Part shown: positions 25,931 to 34,056 of the stretch, piece by piece
Numbering within the stretch: the stretch's first letter is position 1
Layout of the letters: every line of letters starts with the position of its first letter
Assembly (NCBI GenBank): GCA_019744775.1
Contig: JAIETZ010000001.1
Span: 620,001 to 684,000, forward strand
Source of the DNA: Candidatus Obscuribacterales bacterium
GTDB taxonomy: Bacteria > Cyanobacteriota > Vampirovibrionia > Obscuribacterales > Obscuribacteraceae
Direction of reading: 5' to 3'
Length of the DNA stretch: 64,000 bases
Program-made: the position numbers and the translations under genes
Notes under the pieces: generated by a model
The model's database searches: none
What the model was told of the DNA's origin: nothing
The model's input: the letters and a program-made list of their open reading frames with translations, nothing else

Positions 25931-27231
25931 GACAGTTCCGTTGACTTACAGACCATAACTTTATCAATTCTATAGCCATCCATGTCAACGACTTCCAAAC
26001 AAAGCCCATTCCAAGTGACCTTTTCAGCAACTTGAGGAATGTGATCAAGCTGATGGACTATAAGTCCAGCCAATGTTTCAAAATCTGCTTTTTCCGAGGC
26101 CATTTCGGCAACTTTGAAAAAGCGCATAAATTCGTCTGTCGGAGTCAACCCATCGACAAGACAGGTGCCATCCTTGCGATCAACAATTTGCCAACGCGGC
26201 TTTTCATCACCAACATGCGTCTCGCCCATGATTGCTCTGACGACATCGGTAATCGTAACCATTCCTTCAAGAGCGCCATATTCATCCATGACTAAAGCCA
26301 CATCAGTGCCGGCTTTTTTGAAAGACTTAAGGACATCCATAACCGATTGAGAGCTTGGAAGAATTAAAGGCTGCGTCATCAAAGCCTTCAAGTCAAACGT
26401 CTTATCGATAGTCCAACGAACTAATAATTCCTTTGAACTAACTATGCCGATTACATTTTCCAACGAACTTTCACCTACAGGAAATCGAGAATGCGGATTG
26501 GCAATCACTGATTCCATCAAGACCTTCGGACTATCAGTTGCTTTCAGCCAAACAATTTTTGTCATTGGAGTCATGACGGCGCTGACCTTCTTCTCGTTGA
26601 GATCGAAAATTCCGGACAGCATTTTGTATTCCATCGTCTGTAATATGCCGACTTGTTTGCCCTCATCAATCATTACTTCCAGTTCTTGTTCGGTGACAGC
26701 CGGCTCTTTTTGTATTTTGATCGGTAATAGTGCAAAGACAAAATCTGTGGAAACGGTCAATAACCTAACGACAGGTCCTGCTAAATGAGCAAGTCTCTTC
26801 ATTGCCGGGGCAAGCGCACTGCCGATTCGCTCCGGGTCAGCCAGGGCAAGTCTTTTCGGTACAAGCTCACCCAGGATGAGCGTAAAATAGGTGATTAAGA
26901 CAACAACCACAGTCATGCCGATGGCATCAGCATATGGTTTTATCGGTGGAATTAAGGCAAGAATATCGGATAGATTCTGGGCAATTGTTGCTCCCCCGAA
27001 GGCACCGGATAATATCCCAACTCCTGTCACACCAGCCTGAATGGTAGATAAAAACTGATTGGGTGAATTCGACAACTCTAAAGCTACCTTGGCGCCCATG
27101 TTGCCTTTCTTAATCAAACCCTGCAGGCGGGCTTTACGCGAAGAAACAATGGACATCTCAGCCAAGGAAAGTAAGCCGTTAGCCAAGACTAACAGCACGA
27201 TAAACAAAATCCATGCGCTTGTGGAAACCAT
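25927..27231 (-). CDS. CNNM/CorC-type membrane protein (DUF21-CBS-CorC_HlyC)
   Basis: 434 residues. DUF21/CNNM transmembrane domain at about 1-190 (first helix WILFIVLLVLANGLLSLAEM, the conserved SLAEMSIVSSRKARL motif, then GGATIAQNLSD and LGELVPKRLALADPERI), two CBS repeats at about 205-330 (VMTPMTKIVWL, VMDEYGALEGMVTITDVVRAI), and a C-terminal CorC_HlyC domain at about 345-430. The family is linked to magnesium or cobalt transport; the old name hemolysin (TlyC) is historical. The CBS pair would bind adenosine nucleotides. Its stop overlaps the start of the downstream hypothetical gene. Confidence 0.92.
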   Translation of the reverse strand: MVSTSAWILFIVLLVLANGLLSLAEMSIVSSRKARLQGLIKKGNMGAKVALELSNSPNQFLSTIQAGVTGVGILSGAFGGATIAQNLSDILALIPPIKPYADAIGMTVVVVLITYFTLILGELVPKRLALADPERIGSALAPAMKRLAHLAGPVVRLLTVSTDFVFALLPIKIQKEPAVTEQELEVMIDEGKQVGILQTMEYKMLSGIFDLNEKKVSAVMTPMTKIVWLKATDSPKVLMESVIANPHSRFPVGESSLENVIGIVSSKELLVRWTIDKTFDLKALMTQPLILPSSQSVMDVLKSFKKAGTDVALVMDEYGALEGMVTITDVVRAIMGETHVGDEKPRWQIVDRKDGTCLVDGLTPTDEFMRFFKVAEMASEKADFETLAGLIVHQLDHIPQVAEKVTWNGLCLEVVDMDGYRIDKVMVCKSTELS

Positions 27232-27308
27232 CGACCTCTAGAGGACGCAACAACCTATGCTGGTATATTCCCGGCCAAGCCAACCAATGAACGGTTTTGC
27301 CCTAATAC

Positions 27309-28160
27309 TTAATCATTCTCTGTATCTGAATCTCGGCATTTAAGTCCGAGCTTATAGATATCGGATCGCCTTCTATTCAATTCCTGAGCCAGTTCTTGGG
27401 AAACTTCCTTCAACCCTCGCCCTGACTTTAGACGTTCGGCAATTTCGGACAACAACTCTTCTTCTGTAAGTTCAATTTCGGGCGGAGCCTCGGCACCGGC
27501 AATTACCAGCACATACTCGCCTTTGACGCCACGCTCATTTACCTGGCTAATAATCTCAGACATTGTGCCGCGAATGAATTCTTCGTGGAGCTTGGTCAGC
27601 TCTCTAGCAAGACATGCTTGTCTATCTCCCATAATCGAATGAACCAGCTCAAGAGCGTTAACAAGATCATGCGGCGCTACGTAAAAAATTAGCGTGCGCC
27701 TTTCATCCTTCATGCTCTCCAGCTTCTTGCGTCTAGTCTTTTGTCTATCCGGCAAAAAGCCCTCAAATACAAATCGGTCGCAAGGCAACGCACTGCCAAT
27801 TAGCGCCAACAAAAAGGCGCTTGGACCTGGAATGGGAACAACCTGCATTCCACATTCAATTGCCGCCTGCACTATTTGATAGCCGGGGTCAGAGACAAGT
27901 GGCGTACCGGCATCCGAAACTACAGCGACACTGGCGTCTCTGGATGCCATTTCGGCCATTAGTTTTGCCCGGCTGGCTTCGTTGTATTCGTGGCAGCTGG
28001 TCAGCTTCTTCTTTAAGCCAAGGTGGTTAATGAGCTTGATGGTGACGCGTGTGTCTTCAACCAGGATTAGATCTGCTGATGCAAGAGCCTGTTTGGCCCG
28101 CTCGGTAAGGTCACCGAGATTACCAACAGGTGTAGCGATAATGAACAATCTTCCTGACAA
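27309..28160 (-). CDS. rsmI: 16S rRNA (cytidine1402-2'-O)-methyltransferase
   Basis: RsmI methylates the ribose of C1402 in the ribosomal decoding centre with S-adenosylmethionine. 283 residues, the usual length, with the tetrapyrrole-methylase fold: LFIIATPVGNLGDLTERA, LILVEDTRV, SCHEYNEASRAK, VSDAGTPLVSDPGYQIV, VPIPGPSAFLLALIGSALP, FEGFLPDR, and REL(T)KLHEEFIRG. All family blocks are present. The start codon is TTG at 28160, giving (M)SGRLFIIATP. The C-terminal 50 residues form the small RsmI-specific helical domain. Confidence 0.95.
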   Translation of the reverse strand: MSGRLFIIATPVGNLGDLTERAKQALASADLILVEDTRVTIKLINHLGLKKKLTSCHEYNEASRAKLMAEMASRDASVAVVSDAGTPLVSDPGYQIVQAAIECGMQVVPIPGPSAFLLALIGSALPCDRFVFEGFLPDRQKTRRKKLESMKDERRTLIFYVAPHDLVNALELVHSIMGDRQACLARELTKLHEEFIRGTMSEIISQVNERGVKGEYVLVIAGAEAPPEIELTEEELLSEIAERLKSGRGLKEVSQELAQELNRRRSDIYKLGLKCRDSDTEND

Positions 28161-28890
28161 CAGACACGTCCTTGTATATGTTTTCTAATCCTCGAAAGTA
28201 TCTACCACACATGCATACAAAAATTCCTCTAATCAAACAAAAGGTCTTCACGACTCTTGAGATCTCAAGTTATCTACAGGTTTCCTACACCTGTAAGTTA
28301 TTTAATCGATGGATTAAACGGATCGATCTTGTCTTAGATCGGAAAATTCTGCTCAACACACTGGCCCTTATATTTGACGATCCGAGATCTTCAGCGACTA
28401 TTTAGAAATGGCTTCACAGGCTGATTTCGAAAAGCAAATAGTGCAAAAGCCACATCTATTCTGCTTCAAGCAATTTCAATGACAATTTGTCGTGCTGGTT
28501 TATTCGCAATTGCACAATACTTCGTTACAATCGCAATAAGCCTCACCTACTAAGCGATATACAGGTTGTCATCGATCGCATCAGCATATAGGTTGGGTGT
28601 GTTTTCGCAGTAATAATCATCCAAAACCACCCAAATACATATCGATCAATCACCACTTCCATAAGGTATTGGATCCTTCCTGCATTGCTTTATCAGAGAC
28701 AGCCAATGCCCCACCATATTCAGTCGCTATACAAGTCGATCCGAGTTACTTAAAAACGCTCATCTTCGAGCTTAAATCCAATGAAAATTTTCGGCCACGC
28801 TTAAATTGCATAAAAACATATTGGACATAAGCTATTAATTGTCGTAACTTTTATCGGAACTGGAGTTATATCTCCTTTGCCGGAGCAAAA
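28161..28890. other. GATC-rich intergenic region with no clear gene
   Basis: 730 bases between the divergent rsmI and caspase-like genes, A/T-rich compared with the flanks. I count about ten GATC tetramers between 28260 and 28745, where about two would be expected by chance. A hairpin TACAGGT/ACCTGTA (28274-28294) and one DnaA-box-like TTATCTACA (28270-28278) are also present. The open frames here (28172-28405, 28597-28830) lack ribosome sites; only the first has any protein-like signature. I see no tRNA, terminator or riboswitch. Confidence 0.5.
28211..28405 (+). pseudogene. Possible remnant of an excisionase/MerR-type HTH gene
   Basis: The frame from ATG 28211 reads KVFTTLEISSYLQVSYTCKL, followed by FNRWIKRIDL, which resembles the winged HTH of excisionase-type DNA-binding proteins (FTTxEIAxYLxVSxxTVxxWIxxGxL). 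There is an apparent extra residue or two between the recognition helix and the W, and the sequence after it does not continue as a known domain. No ribosome site. It is likely a decayed gene fragment, or coincidence. Confidence 0.3.
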
Positions 28891-30276
28891 ATGTTCGCGC
28901 TCTTATCAGCCAACTATTTTCGTTTTGCCGTCAGTCTTACCCTGGCTATAACCTGTGCTGCCTCCTTTGAGCAGCCATCGTGCGCACTTTTGCCGGGCAG
29001 AGCAAAGGACAAGACTACTCCGCCGGCAAAACCACAACCCAAGCCGACAGCCAAAAGCGCATTTGATGTGCCTGGACCAATACGGGACAAATGGGCAATT
29101 GTTATAGGAATAGGGTCATTTCATGATCAAACAATTGAACCTCTGCGCTGCGCCGTCAAAAACGCCACCGATCTTGCAGGTATTTTGAAAGATCCAAGTT
29201 GTGGTCACTTTGCTCCAGATCACGTGAGTGTTCTTAAGGAACTGAAGACAACAAAATACGGTATTGAAAACGTGCTGAGTTCAACATGGCTTGGCACAAA
29301 AGCATTGCCCAACGACATGGTCGTACTTTACGTCTGCACGCGAACTGTCCCTTCCAAAGAAGGCGACGACATAATTTTGTTGTGCGCGGACAGCGAAGCA
29401 AGCGATGCGGCCGAAACAGGCATTCCATTGAAAGCAATGCTTACAGATTTACGGCGTCGCCTGCAGTCACGCAATATTCTCTGTGTACTGGATACATCGC
29501 CCGCATCCGAAAGCGCATACAACCCGGAAATTCCGATGCAGCCAAGCATTGAGGAAATCTGCAAGGAGACTGGTGTCTCAATTCTTTCGGCCAATTTACC
29601 TGAATTACCGAGTTACGAAAGCACACTCACTCCCAATAGTTTTTTCTGTAGCTTTTTCAGTCTTGGTCTGCAAGTAGCAAATGGATTGACTCCAGTCATC
29701 ACGCTTGGCGAGTATGTCAAACAAGGCGTTTCAGAGCTTGTCGACGTACAGATAGGCAAGAAAGAAACCCCTATTTTGGCCCTTGCCGAATACACCACCC
29801 TTGGTGGCACTCCCATTGGAACGGTTGTTAAAAGCTCCACACCAAAGAGCATTAAGTTTGGTCATCCAATTGACCAATTAGCAATGAAACGACCTGATTT
29901 AGCCAGTCGCCAACGGCACCCTGAAGATGCTCAAGACTCAGATGATGACGAAGATGAAGATGCAAAGCCAAAGGCACCATTAGATTTTGGCACTTACATG
30001 TCCAAAATGAAGCAACAGATTCAAGCAAAATGGCAGCCGCCCAAGGGCATGGAAAATAGAAAAATTGCTGTCATATTCACCATCAAACGAGATGGCTCAA
30101 TTATCGAACCACAAATCGTTGAATCTAGCGGTGAGCCGAAAGCCGATGCTGCGGCTATGGAAGCATTAACCGCGGCATCGCCTCTTGAGCCACTTCCTTT
30201 AGGCGCCCCTAAATCAGTGCAAATCCGCTACCAGTTTACCTGGCGCATCTCACGGTCAGACGATTCTGCCAAGTAG
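28891..30276 (+). CDS. Caspase-like (C14) domain lacking catalytic dyad, fused to TonB C-terminal domain
   Basis: 461 residues. N-terminal signal or anchor (FRFAVSLTLAITCAASFEQPS), a Pro/Lys-rich linker, a caspase/metacaspase-type fold at about 65-310 (KWAIVIGIGSFHD, then the NDMVVLYV strand, then NILCVLDTSP), and a TonB/TolA C-terminal domain at about 370-455 (QIQAKWQPPKGMENRKIAVI, then SGEPKADAAAMEAL). The usual catalytic GHG is TRT (Arg151 in the His position) and the usual DxCHSG is DTSPAS (Ser203 in the Cys position), so protease activity is probably lost. An acidic stretch (about 347-360) separates the domains. Ribosome site GGAG. It is followed by a membrane protein gene. Predicted to act in the periplasm. 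Confidence 0.75.
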   Translation: MFALLSANYFRFAVSLTLAITCAASFEQPSCALLPGRAKDKTTPPAKPQPKPTAKSAFDVPGPIRDKWAIVIGIGSFHDQTIEPLRCAVKNATDLAGILKDPSCGHFAPDHVSVLKELKTTKYGIENVLSSTWLGTKALPNDMVVLYVCTRTVPSKEGDDIILLCADSEASDAAETGIPLKAMLTDLRRRLQSRNILCVLDTSPASESAYNPEIPMQPSIEEICKETGVSILSANLPELPSYESTLTPNSFFCSFFSLGLQVANGLTPVITLGEYVKQGVSELVDVQIGKKETPILALAEYTTLGGTPIGTVVKSSTPKSIKFGHPIDQLAMKRPDLASRQRHPEDAQDSDDDEDEDAKPKAPLDFGTYMSKMKQQIQAKWQPPKGMENRKIAVIFTIKRDGSIIEPQIVESSGEPKADAAAMEALTAASPLEPLPLGAPKSVQIRYQFTWRISRSDDSAK

Positions 30277-30306
30277 GGCGTGGAGCATAGGGTAAACTAG
30301 GTAAAT

Positions 30307-30882
30307 ATGCCTAGTCATCCAGCCAAGAAGCCCAATTTAGAGCAAGAAGCGCAACAAGAATTGCGCTTTTGGACAACTAGTCTCAAGACGCAGATGATGC
30401 AGCCGAATAAGTATTATGCGCAGCGGCAGCCAAAGCTAGACAACAGACGTACTTGGATAAGAACTGTTATCTGGTCTTTGATCCCCATTCTAATTTTCTC
30501 GGTATTGTTCTCCGTCATAGAAAAGCGCTACATGCTGATTCCGGCTTATGTCGTCTTGGCTTATGCAGGAATGGCATTATGGGCTTACGTGCAGAGTTTT
30601 CTCTTGAGAAAATTATTCGATCGGGAATTCAATTTCCGTCAATGTTTTGATCTCGCACTAACAGCAGCACCAGCTCTGGCAATTGCCTGGATACCAACAG
30701 CCGGTGTCGTAGCATCCAGCATCCTAGCTTGCTTTTGGAATTATGCCGGGTTAGTAAATCAATTCAAAATCGACAAAGGAGCAGGACTTGCCGCTGCTAC
30801 GTTGCCTGTCGTAATTGCCGGAGCAGCAATTATTTTGCTTGGGTATTTTGCAATCGTATTTCTCTACGTCGGCAACAAATAA
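30307..30882 (+). CDS. Multi-pass membrane protein, Yip1-like
   Basis: 191 residues: a polar N-terminus of about 55 residues rich in Q, K and R, then about five membrane helices (TVIWSLIPILIFSVLFSVI, MLIPAYVVLAYAGMALWAYV, LALTAAPALAIAWIPTA, VVASSILACFWNYAGLV, ATLPVVIAGAAIILLGYFAIVFL). The helix pattern resembles Yip1-type small membrane proteins, whose bacterial role is undefined. It follows the caspase-like gene by 30 bases in the same direction and may share its mRNA. It is convergent with the next gene, 5 bases apart. Confidence 0.6.
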   Translation: MPSHPAKKPNLEQEAQQELRFWTTSLKTQMMQPNKYYAQRQPKLDNRRTWIRTVIWSLIPILIFSVLFSVIEKRYMLIPAYVVLAYAGMALWAYVQSFLLRKLFDREFNFRQCFDLALTAAPALAIAWIPTAGVVASSILACFWNYAGLVNQFKIDKGAGLAAATLPVVIAGAAIILLGYFAIVFLYVGNK

Positions 30883-30887
30883 TTCCG

Positions 30888-31508
30888 TTATTGTAGTCTT
30901 CCGCCCAATTGTGCAGCAACGTCAGCACCAGACGCGTTTGTAGTCTGCGCCGGACCCGTCGGACCTTGGTAATTAGATTGTCCAAGTCTCGGGTCTACAT
31001 AGGTAGTTGTCGAACCACCATCTGTGTAGGTACCGGCACGCCCTGGTCCCATATAAGCATGATTGCCATCATATCCACGCATATGACCAGAAGTTGAATC
31101 AGTCTGTCCCAAAGAATTTTTAAACGTGTTCCACTCGTTATTTTTGCCTTTTTGATCAGGATTGGCAGTTTGAATCGGAGGGCATAGCCCCTGATTTATC
31201 ATGTCCTGCATTTGCTTCTGTCGCTGCTTTTCTGCGTCGGTTTGTTCTTTTGCTTTCTGAAGCGGTCTTTTATTCCAATTCAATGGCGAATTATTTACCG
31301 GAGGAGGAGGTGGTGGTGGATTATTCTCCCAAGGCCACTTGAATCCTTGATCCCAAGGCATCTTAGTTTGCGCCTGCACCTGCGGACAGTAGATGCTGCA
31401 AGTCAATAGAATAAGACAGCTCCATGTCGTCAAAAGAGTCTTTCTTGTTGTCGGGGACTCAATCCTTGAAAGCACAATGCGACTCCAATCTGACGCTCCA
31501 GATAGCAA
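30888..31508 (-). CDS. Secreted proline-rich hypothetical protein
   Basis: 206 residues with an N-terminal signal sequence after a basic start (TTWSCLILLTCSIYCPQVQA, cleavage near residue 46; a later start would give a shorter leader). The mature part has a PPPPPPP run, a Q/K-rich helix (EKQRQKQMQDMINQGL) and a Gly/Thr/Ser-rich tail without hydrophobic core, so largely disordered. No family recognised. It is convergent with the Yip1-like gene and divergent from the subtilase, which is also secreted. Confidence 0.6.
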   Translation of the reverse strand: MLSGASDWSRIVLSRIESPTTRKTLLTTWSCLILLTCSIYCPQVQAQTKMPWDQGFKWPWENNPPPPPPPVNNSPLNWNKRPLQKAKEQTDAEKQRQKQMQDMINQGLCPPIQTANPDQKGKNNEWNTFKNSLGQTDSTSGHMRGYDGNHAYMGPGRAGTYTDGGSTTTYVDPRLGQSNYQGPTGPAQTTNASGADVAAQLGGRLQ

Positions 31509-31630
31509 TGTACCCAGAAAATTACCTTAATCACATTAATGTCCCAGAACGTCCAAGCTGCCCATTTTTAGATAAGAACTGAATAAGTGGGTATAAAACG
31601 TACGTTAGCTTTCTTGATCTTGGAGATCTT

Positions 31631-33310
31631 ATGAGCCGCATAAGTCTGTTACTGGTCCAATTTCTTACGTCCTGTCTTCTCATTTTTTCAATCACGGCCC
31701 TGCCGGCGTTCTCATCTCATTATGAGCCCGACATACTTCTAGCCGCAGTGGATACTGATGAGAATATGAAGACACTGCTGGAGACTATCAGTGCAGCCGG
31801 CGCTAAACTTGAGCGAGTATATGGTCTGACGTATTGCCATCTACTTCGCATCCGAACGCAGCCTGGAAAGCTACATCAAACAGCGCTAGCCCTGTCTAAA
31901 ACCAAAATGTTTGCCGGCATGCAACCAAACTTTCACCACATGTGGTGCGACGAAAACAGCAAAGATGAACAACCAAAAGCACAAGCTCCTGTGTCAAATG
32001 ATCCGTTGCTACCCAACCAATGGAACCTTATGTACACACATACGCCCGAAGCTTGGAAGGCTACAAAACTGACAGGTCACTGGGTAGCTGTGCTAGATTC
32101 CGGTGTCAATCCGGTAGGTGACTTAGCAAAAAAAGTTGGAGAAGGTGAATCATACGTTGGTAGCTTCAATGACTCATCAGACGCTATTGGTCACGGCACT
32201 AAAGTTGCATCCGTGATAGCGGCAGCTACAAATAATGGCGATGAAATTGCCGGCGTAGATCCAACAGCATTTATTTACCCCATAAAAATCGGCGACAGCA
32301 ATGGCACTGACGATGAGCGTGTCATTTTGGGATTAGCAGCATGCATGGAGAGGGGCATTAGAATAGCCGTTGTTGGTGCAGCACCAGTGGATGCTGAAGC
32401 GTCTCTTTTGGATAGCCCACTGGTATTTGGCACATTAGTGTTATATCGAAATAAGGGTGGAATTGTAATTGCACCAGCCGGCAATTCAGGCACAAAACTT
32501 GGTGGACGCGTAGAACGAACCTTGATTGTAACCGCCGCATCAGATCGTAATGGTGATCTCTGCGACTTTTCAAGCTATGGTGGTCCTGTATGGTTTGCAG
32601 CCCCCGGCAAAGATGTTCCCACTCTTAATGCTGCAGGAGTACCTATGGTTTCAAATGGTACGTCCTTTTCAGCTGCGCTTGTAGCTGGAGTTATAAGCAT
32701 GATTGCCAATACAAATCCAAGTTATACAGTGGACCAGATATTGACAGATTTGATTAATACCACTTTTGAAGACAGCAAAAATAAAGGTGGAATAGGCTAT
32801 GGAATTGTGAATGCCGAACTCGCTGTAAAAAATGCAGCCATGTCTGCCATGGCGGCACCAGCAGCGCCTGGCGGAGGAGGCGGTAACGCTGGCTCAGCAT
32901 ATGGCGGTAGTGGAGGAGGCGTTAGCGGAGGCGGCGGCACTAGCGGCTTCGCCGGTGGCGGTGGTGGTGGCAGTGGTGGTGGTAGCAGCGGCGGTGGTAG
33001 CGGCGGCGGTGGCGGCGGTGGCGGTGGCGGTGGTGGCGGCGGTGGCGGCGGCGGTGGCAGCGGCAGCTCCGGAGGTGGCGGCTTCGGCGGCGGCAGTGGC
33101 GGCTTCGGAGGAGGCGGCGGCAGTTCTTCTAGTGCAGGTTCGAGTTCGCTGGGCGGCAATAAAGGCATTTGGAGTCCGGGCGGCGAACGCAAAGTCAGAC
33201 CAGCCAACAACAGACGCCCAGCAGGCGGCTCAAGTGTTCAGAGCCAGGGCTCAGGGTCAGTTGACCATTCAACGACCAACAGTAAGGGTATCTGGCGCCC
33301 AGGACAGTAA
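31631..33310 (+). CDS. Secreted subtilisin-family serine protease with polyglycine tail
   Basis: 559 residues. Signal peptide (LLLVQFLTSCLLIFSITALPAFS), a prodomain-like region to about 125, and an S8 peptidase domain at about 130-405 with a complete triad: Asp156 (VAVLDSGV), His188 (IGHGTKVAS), Ser345 (NGTSFSAALVAG), plus the oxyanion Asn285 (PAGNSG). From about 413 to 515 the chain is over half glycine with Ser, Ala and Phe breaks. The tail ends with two short motifs, NKGIWSPGG and SKGIWRPG, which may be an anchoring or processing signal. Ribosome site GGAG 6 bases before ATG. Palindromic repeat copy C follows the gene. Confidence 0.92.
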   Translation: MSRISLLLVQFLTSCLLIFSITALPAFSSHYEPDILLAAVDTDENMKTLLETISAAGAKLERVYGLTYCHLLRIRTQPGKLHQTALALSKTKMFAGMQPNFHHMWCDENSKDEQPKAQAPVSNDPLLPNQWNLMYTHTPEAWKATKLTGHWVAVLDSGVNPVGDLAKKVGEGESYVGSFNDSSDAIGHGTKVASVIAAATNNGDEIAGVDPTAFIYPIKIGDSNGTDDERVILGLAACMERGIRIAVVGAAPVDAEASLLDSPLVFGTLVLYRNKGGIVIAPAGNSGTKLGGRVERTLIVTAASDRNGDLCDFSSYGGPVWFAAPGKDVPTLNAAGVPMVSNGTSFSAALVAGVISMIANTNPSYTVDQILTDLINTTFEDSKNKGGIGYGIVNAELAVKNAAMSAMAAPAAPGGGGGNAGSAYGGSGGGVSGGGGTSGFAGGGGGGSGGGSSGGGSGGGGGGGGGGGGGGGGGGGSGSSGGGGFGGGSGGFGGGGGSSSSAGSSSLGGNKGIWSPGGERKVRPANNRRPAGGSSVQSQGSGSVDHSTTNSKGIWRPGQ

Positions 33311-33327
33311 TTAATCTTTCAGATAGC

Positions 33328-33349
33328 GTAGGAGCGCATTACATGCGCC
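33328..33349 (+). repeat. Dispersed palindromic repeat, copy C (diverged)
   Basis: GTAGGAGCGCATTACATGCGCC, read here from 33328, is the same unit as copies A and B with three changes and shorter arms (GCGCAT/ATGCGC). It begins 17 bases after the subtilase stop, again in a 3'-flank position. Confidence 0.55.
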
Positions 33350-33360
33350 TTTTACTTGGG

Positions 33361-33483
33361 CTCCTTAAGGTGGACTACGTAGAATCCACATTGACGACGC
33401 TTGCCCGCAAAGGTAACCTGGTCTTGAAAAGGGGAGACCGGAAAGCGACCCGACTAAGTTATTTGAAGGAATCACTTAAGGAG
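33361..33483 (+). promoter_or_regulatory. Structured leader with anti-Shine-Dalgarno, possible riboswitch
   Basis: CTCCTTAAG (33361-33369) is the exact reverse complement of CTTAAGGAG (33475-33483), which contains the likely ribosome site AAGGAG of the next gene. Between them lies a compact structure: CGCAAAGG and TAACC (33407-33418), a stem CCTGGTC/GACCGG (33417-33441), then GAAAGCGACC and GACTAAG. The CGCAAAGG-TAACC ... AAAGC ... CTAAG order recalls the c-di-GMP-I (GEMM) riboswitch, but the conserved GACGC before AAAGC is missing. I am fairly sure of a regulatory fold, not of the ligand. Confidence 0.4.
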
Positions 33484-33498
33484 TAACCAACGAAGGCA

Positions 33499-33909
33499 AT
33501 GGGAATGGACAGAGTATCTGAACAACAAGAAAATTTTGATTCGAAAGCCTCCCAGCTGTTGAGCCAAGAGGCCAACAAGCAAGGCGATGCAGTCATGAAG
33601 TCCACCGACAAAGTGACTCCGGTTGTTGAGTTGGTAGCCGGTACGGCCGACACAGCCAAAGCATTTGGCGCCAGCAGCATAAATATGCGTGATACCCTCA
33701 ATGCGCAAGCCGCAGGGTCTCAAGAAGCTGTACTTGGTCAATTCCAAGAAACTATGATTACTGCTGAAGACGTAGCCTTTTTAGAACAGAAGTTTGGCAG
33801 ACCATTAGAGACCTTACGTGTAATGAGCACGTTCTCTGAAGTTGCAGAAAACCCAATTAAGGCAATGAGCGAGCTCAATCGCATGATCCTGGACGCTCAG
33901 AAGTCGTAG
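33499..33909 (+). CDS. Small alpha-helical hypothetical protein
   Basis: 136 residues, no signal peptide or membrane segment, mostly helical and acidic (SKASQLLSQEANKQGD, VAFLEQKFGRPLETLRVM). No family recognised. The ATG at 33499 gives MGMDRVSE; a second ATG at 33505 is in frame and better spaced from GAAGG (33493-33497), while AAGGAG at 33478 is 15 bases from the first ATG, so the exact start is uncertain. It sits alone behind the structured leader at 33361-33483. Confidence 0.65.
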   Translation: MGMDRVSEQQENFDSKASQLLSQEANKQGDAVMKSTDKVTPVVELVAGTADTAKAFGASSINMRDTLNAQAAGSQEAVLGQFQETMITAEDVAFLEQKFGRPLETLRVMSTFSEVAENPIKAMSELNRMILDAQKS

Positions 33910-33981
33910 ATTAGCTAAAGCTCACGGGCAAAAGCTTAAACCTAGATGTCGAAAGAGCCATGCAGGCACGCTGTCATGTGC

Positions 33982-34056
33982 TAGAATTTGAGATTCGTTT
34001 TCCCGTGCACGTCTCAATGACGCACGAGGATTCTCAAGACTAGGGAAGGGTTTGTC
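33982..34056 (+). promoter_or_regulatory. Extended -10 and leader hairpin before rpsT
   Basis: TGTGCTAGAAT includes an extended -10 (TGn-TAGAAT, 33982-33987) without a good -35. Downstream, CGTGC-AC-GTC pairs with GAC-GCACG (34004-34026) around a TCAAT loop, a possible leader structure. Ribosomal protein S20 is autoregulated in E. coli, but whether this hairpin serves that purpose is unknown. The ribosome site AGGGAAGGG precedes the GTG start. Confidence 0.35.

Noticed and set aside
28597-28830. 77-codon frame in the GATC-rich gap
   Set aside because: No ribosome site, no protein-like pattern.
28862-28885. GGAG-CTCC-GGAG alternation before the caspase-like gene, suggesting an attenuator
   Set aside because: Four-base arms are too short to be meaningful.
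28161-28890. Replication origin
   Set aside because: Only one imperfect DnaA-box-like site and no dnaA, dnaN or gidA nearby; GATC richness alone is not enough.
32797-33314. Polyproline (minus) and Ala/Val-rich (plus) frames over the subtilase tail
   Set aside because: They are other-frame readings of the GGC/GGT polyglycine tract.
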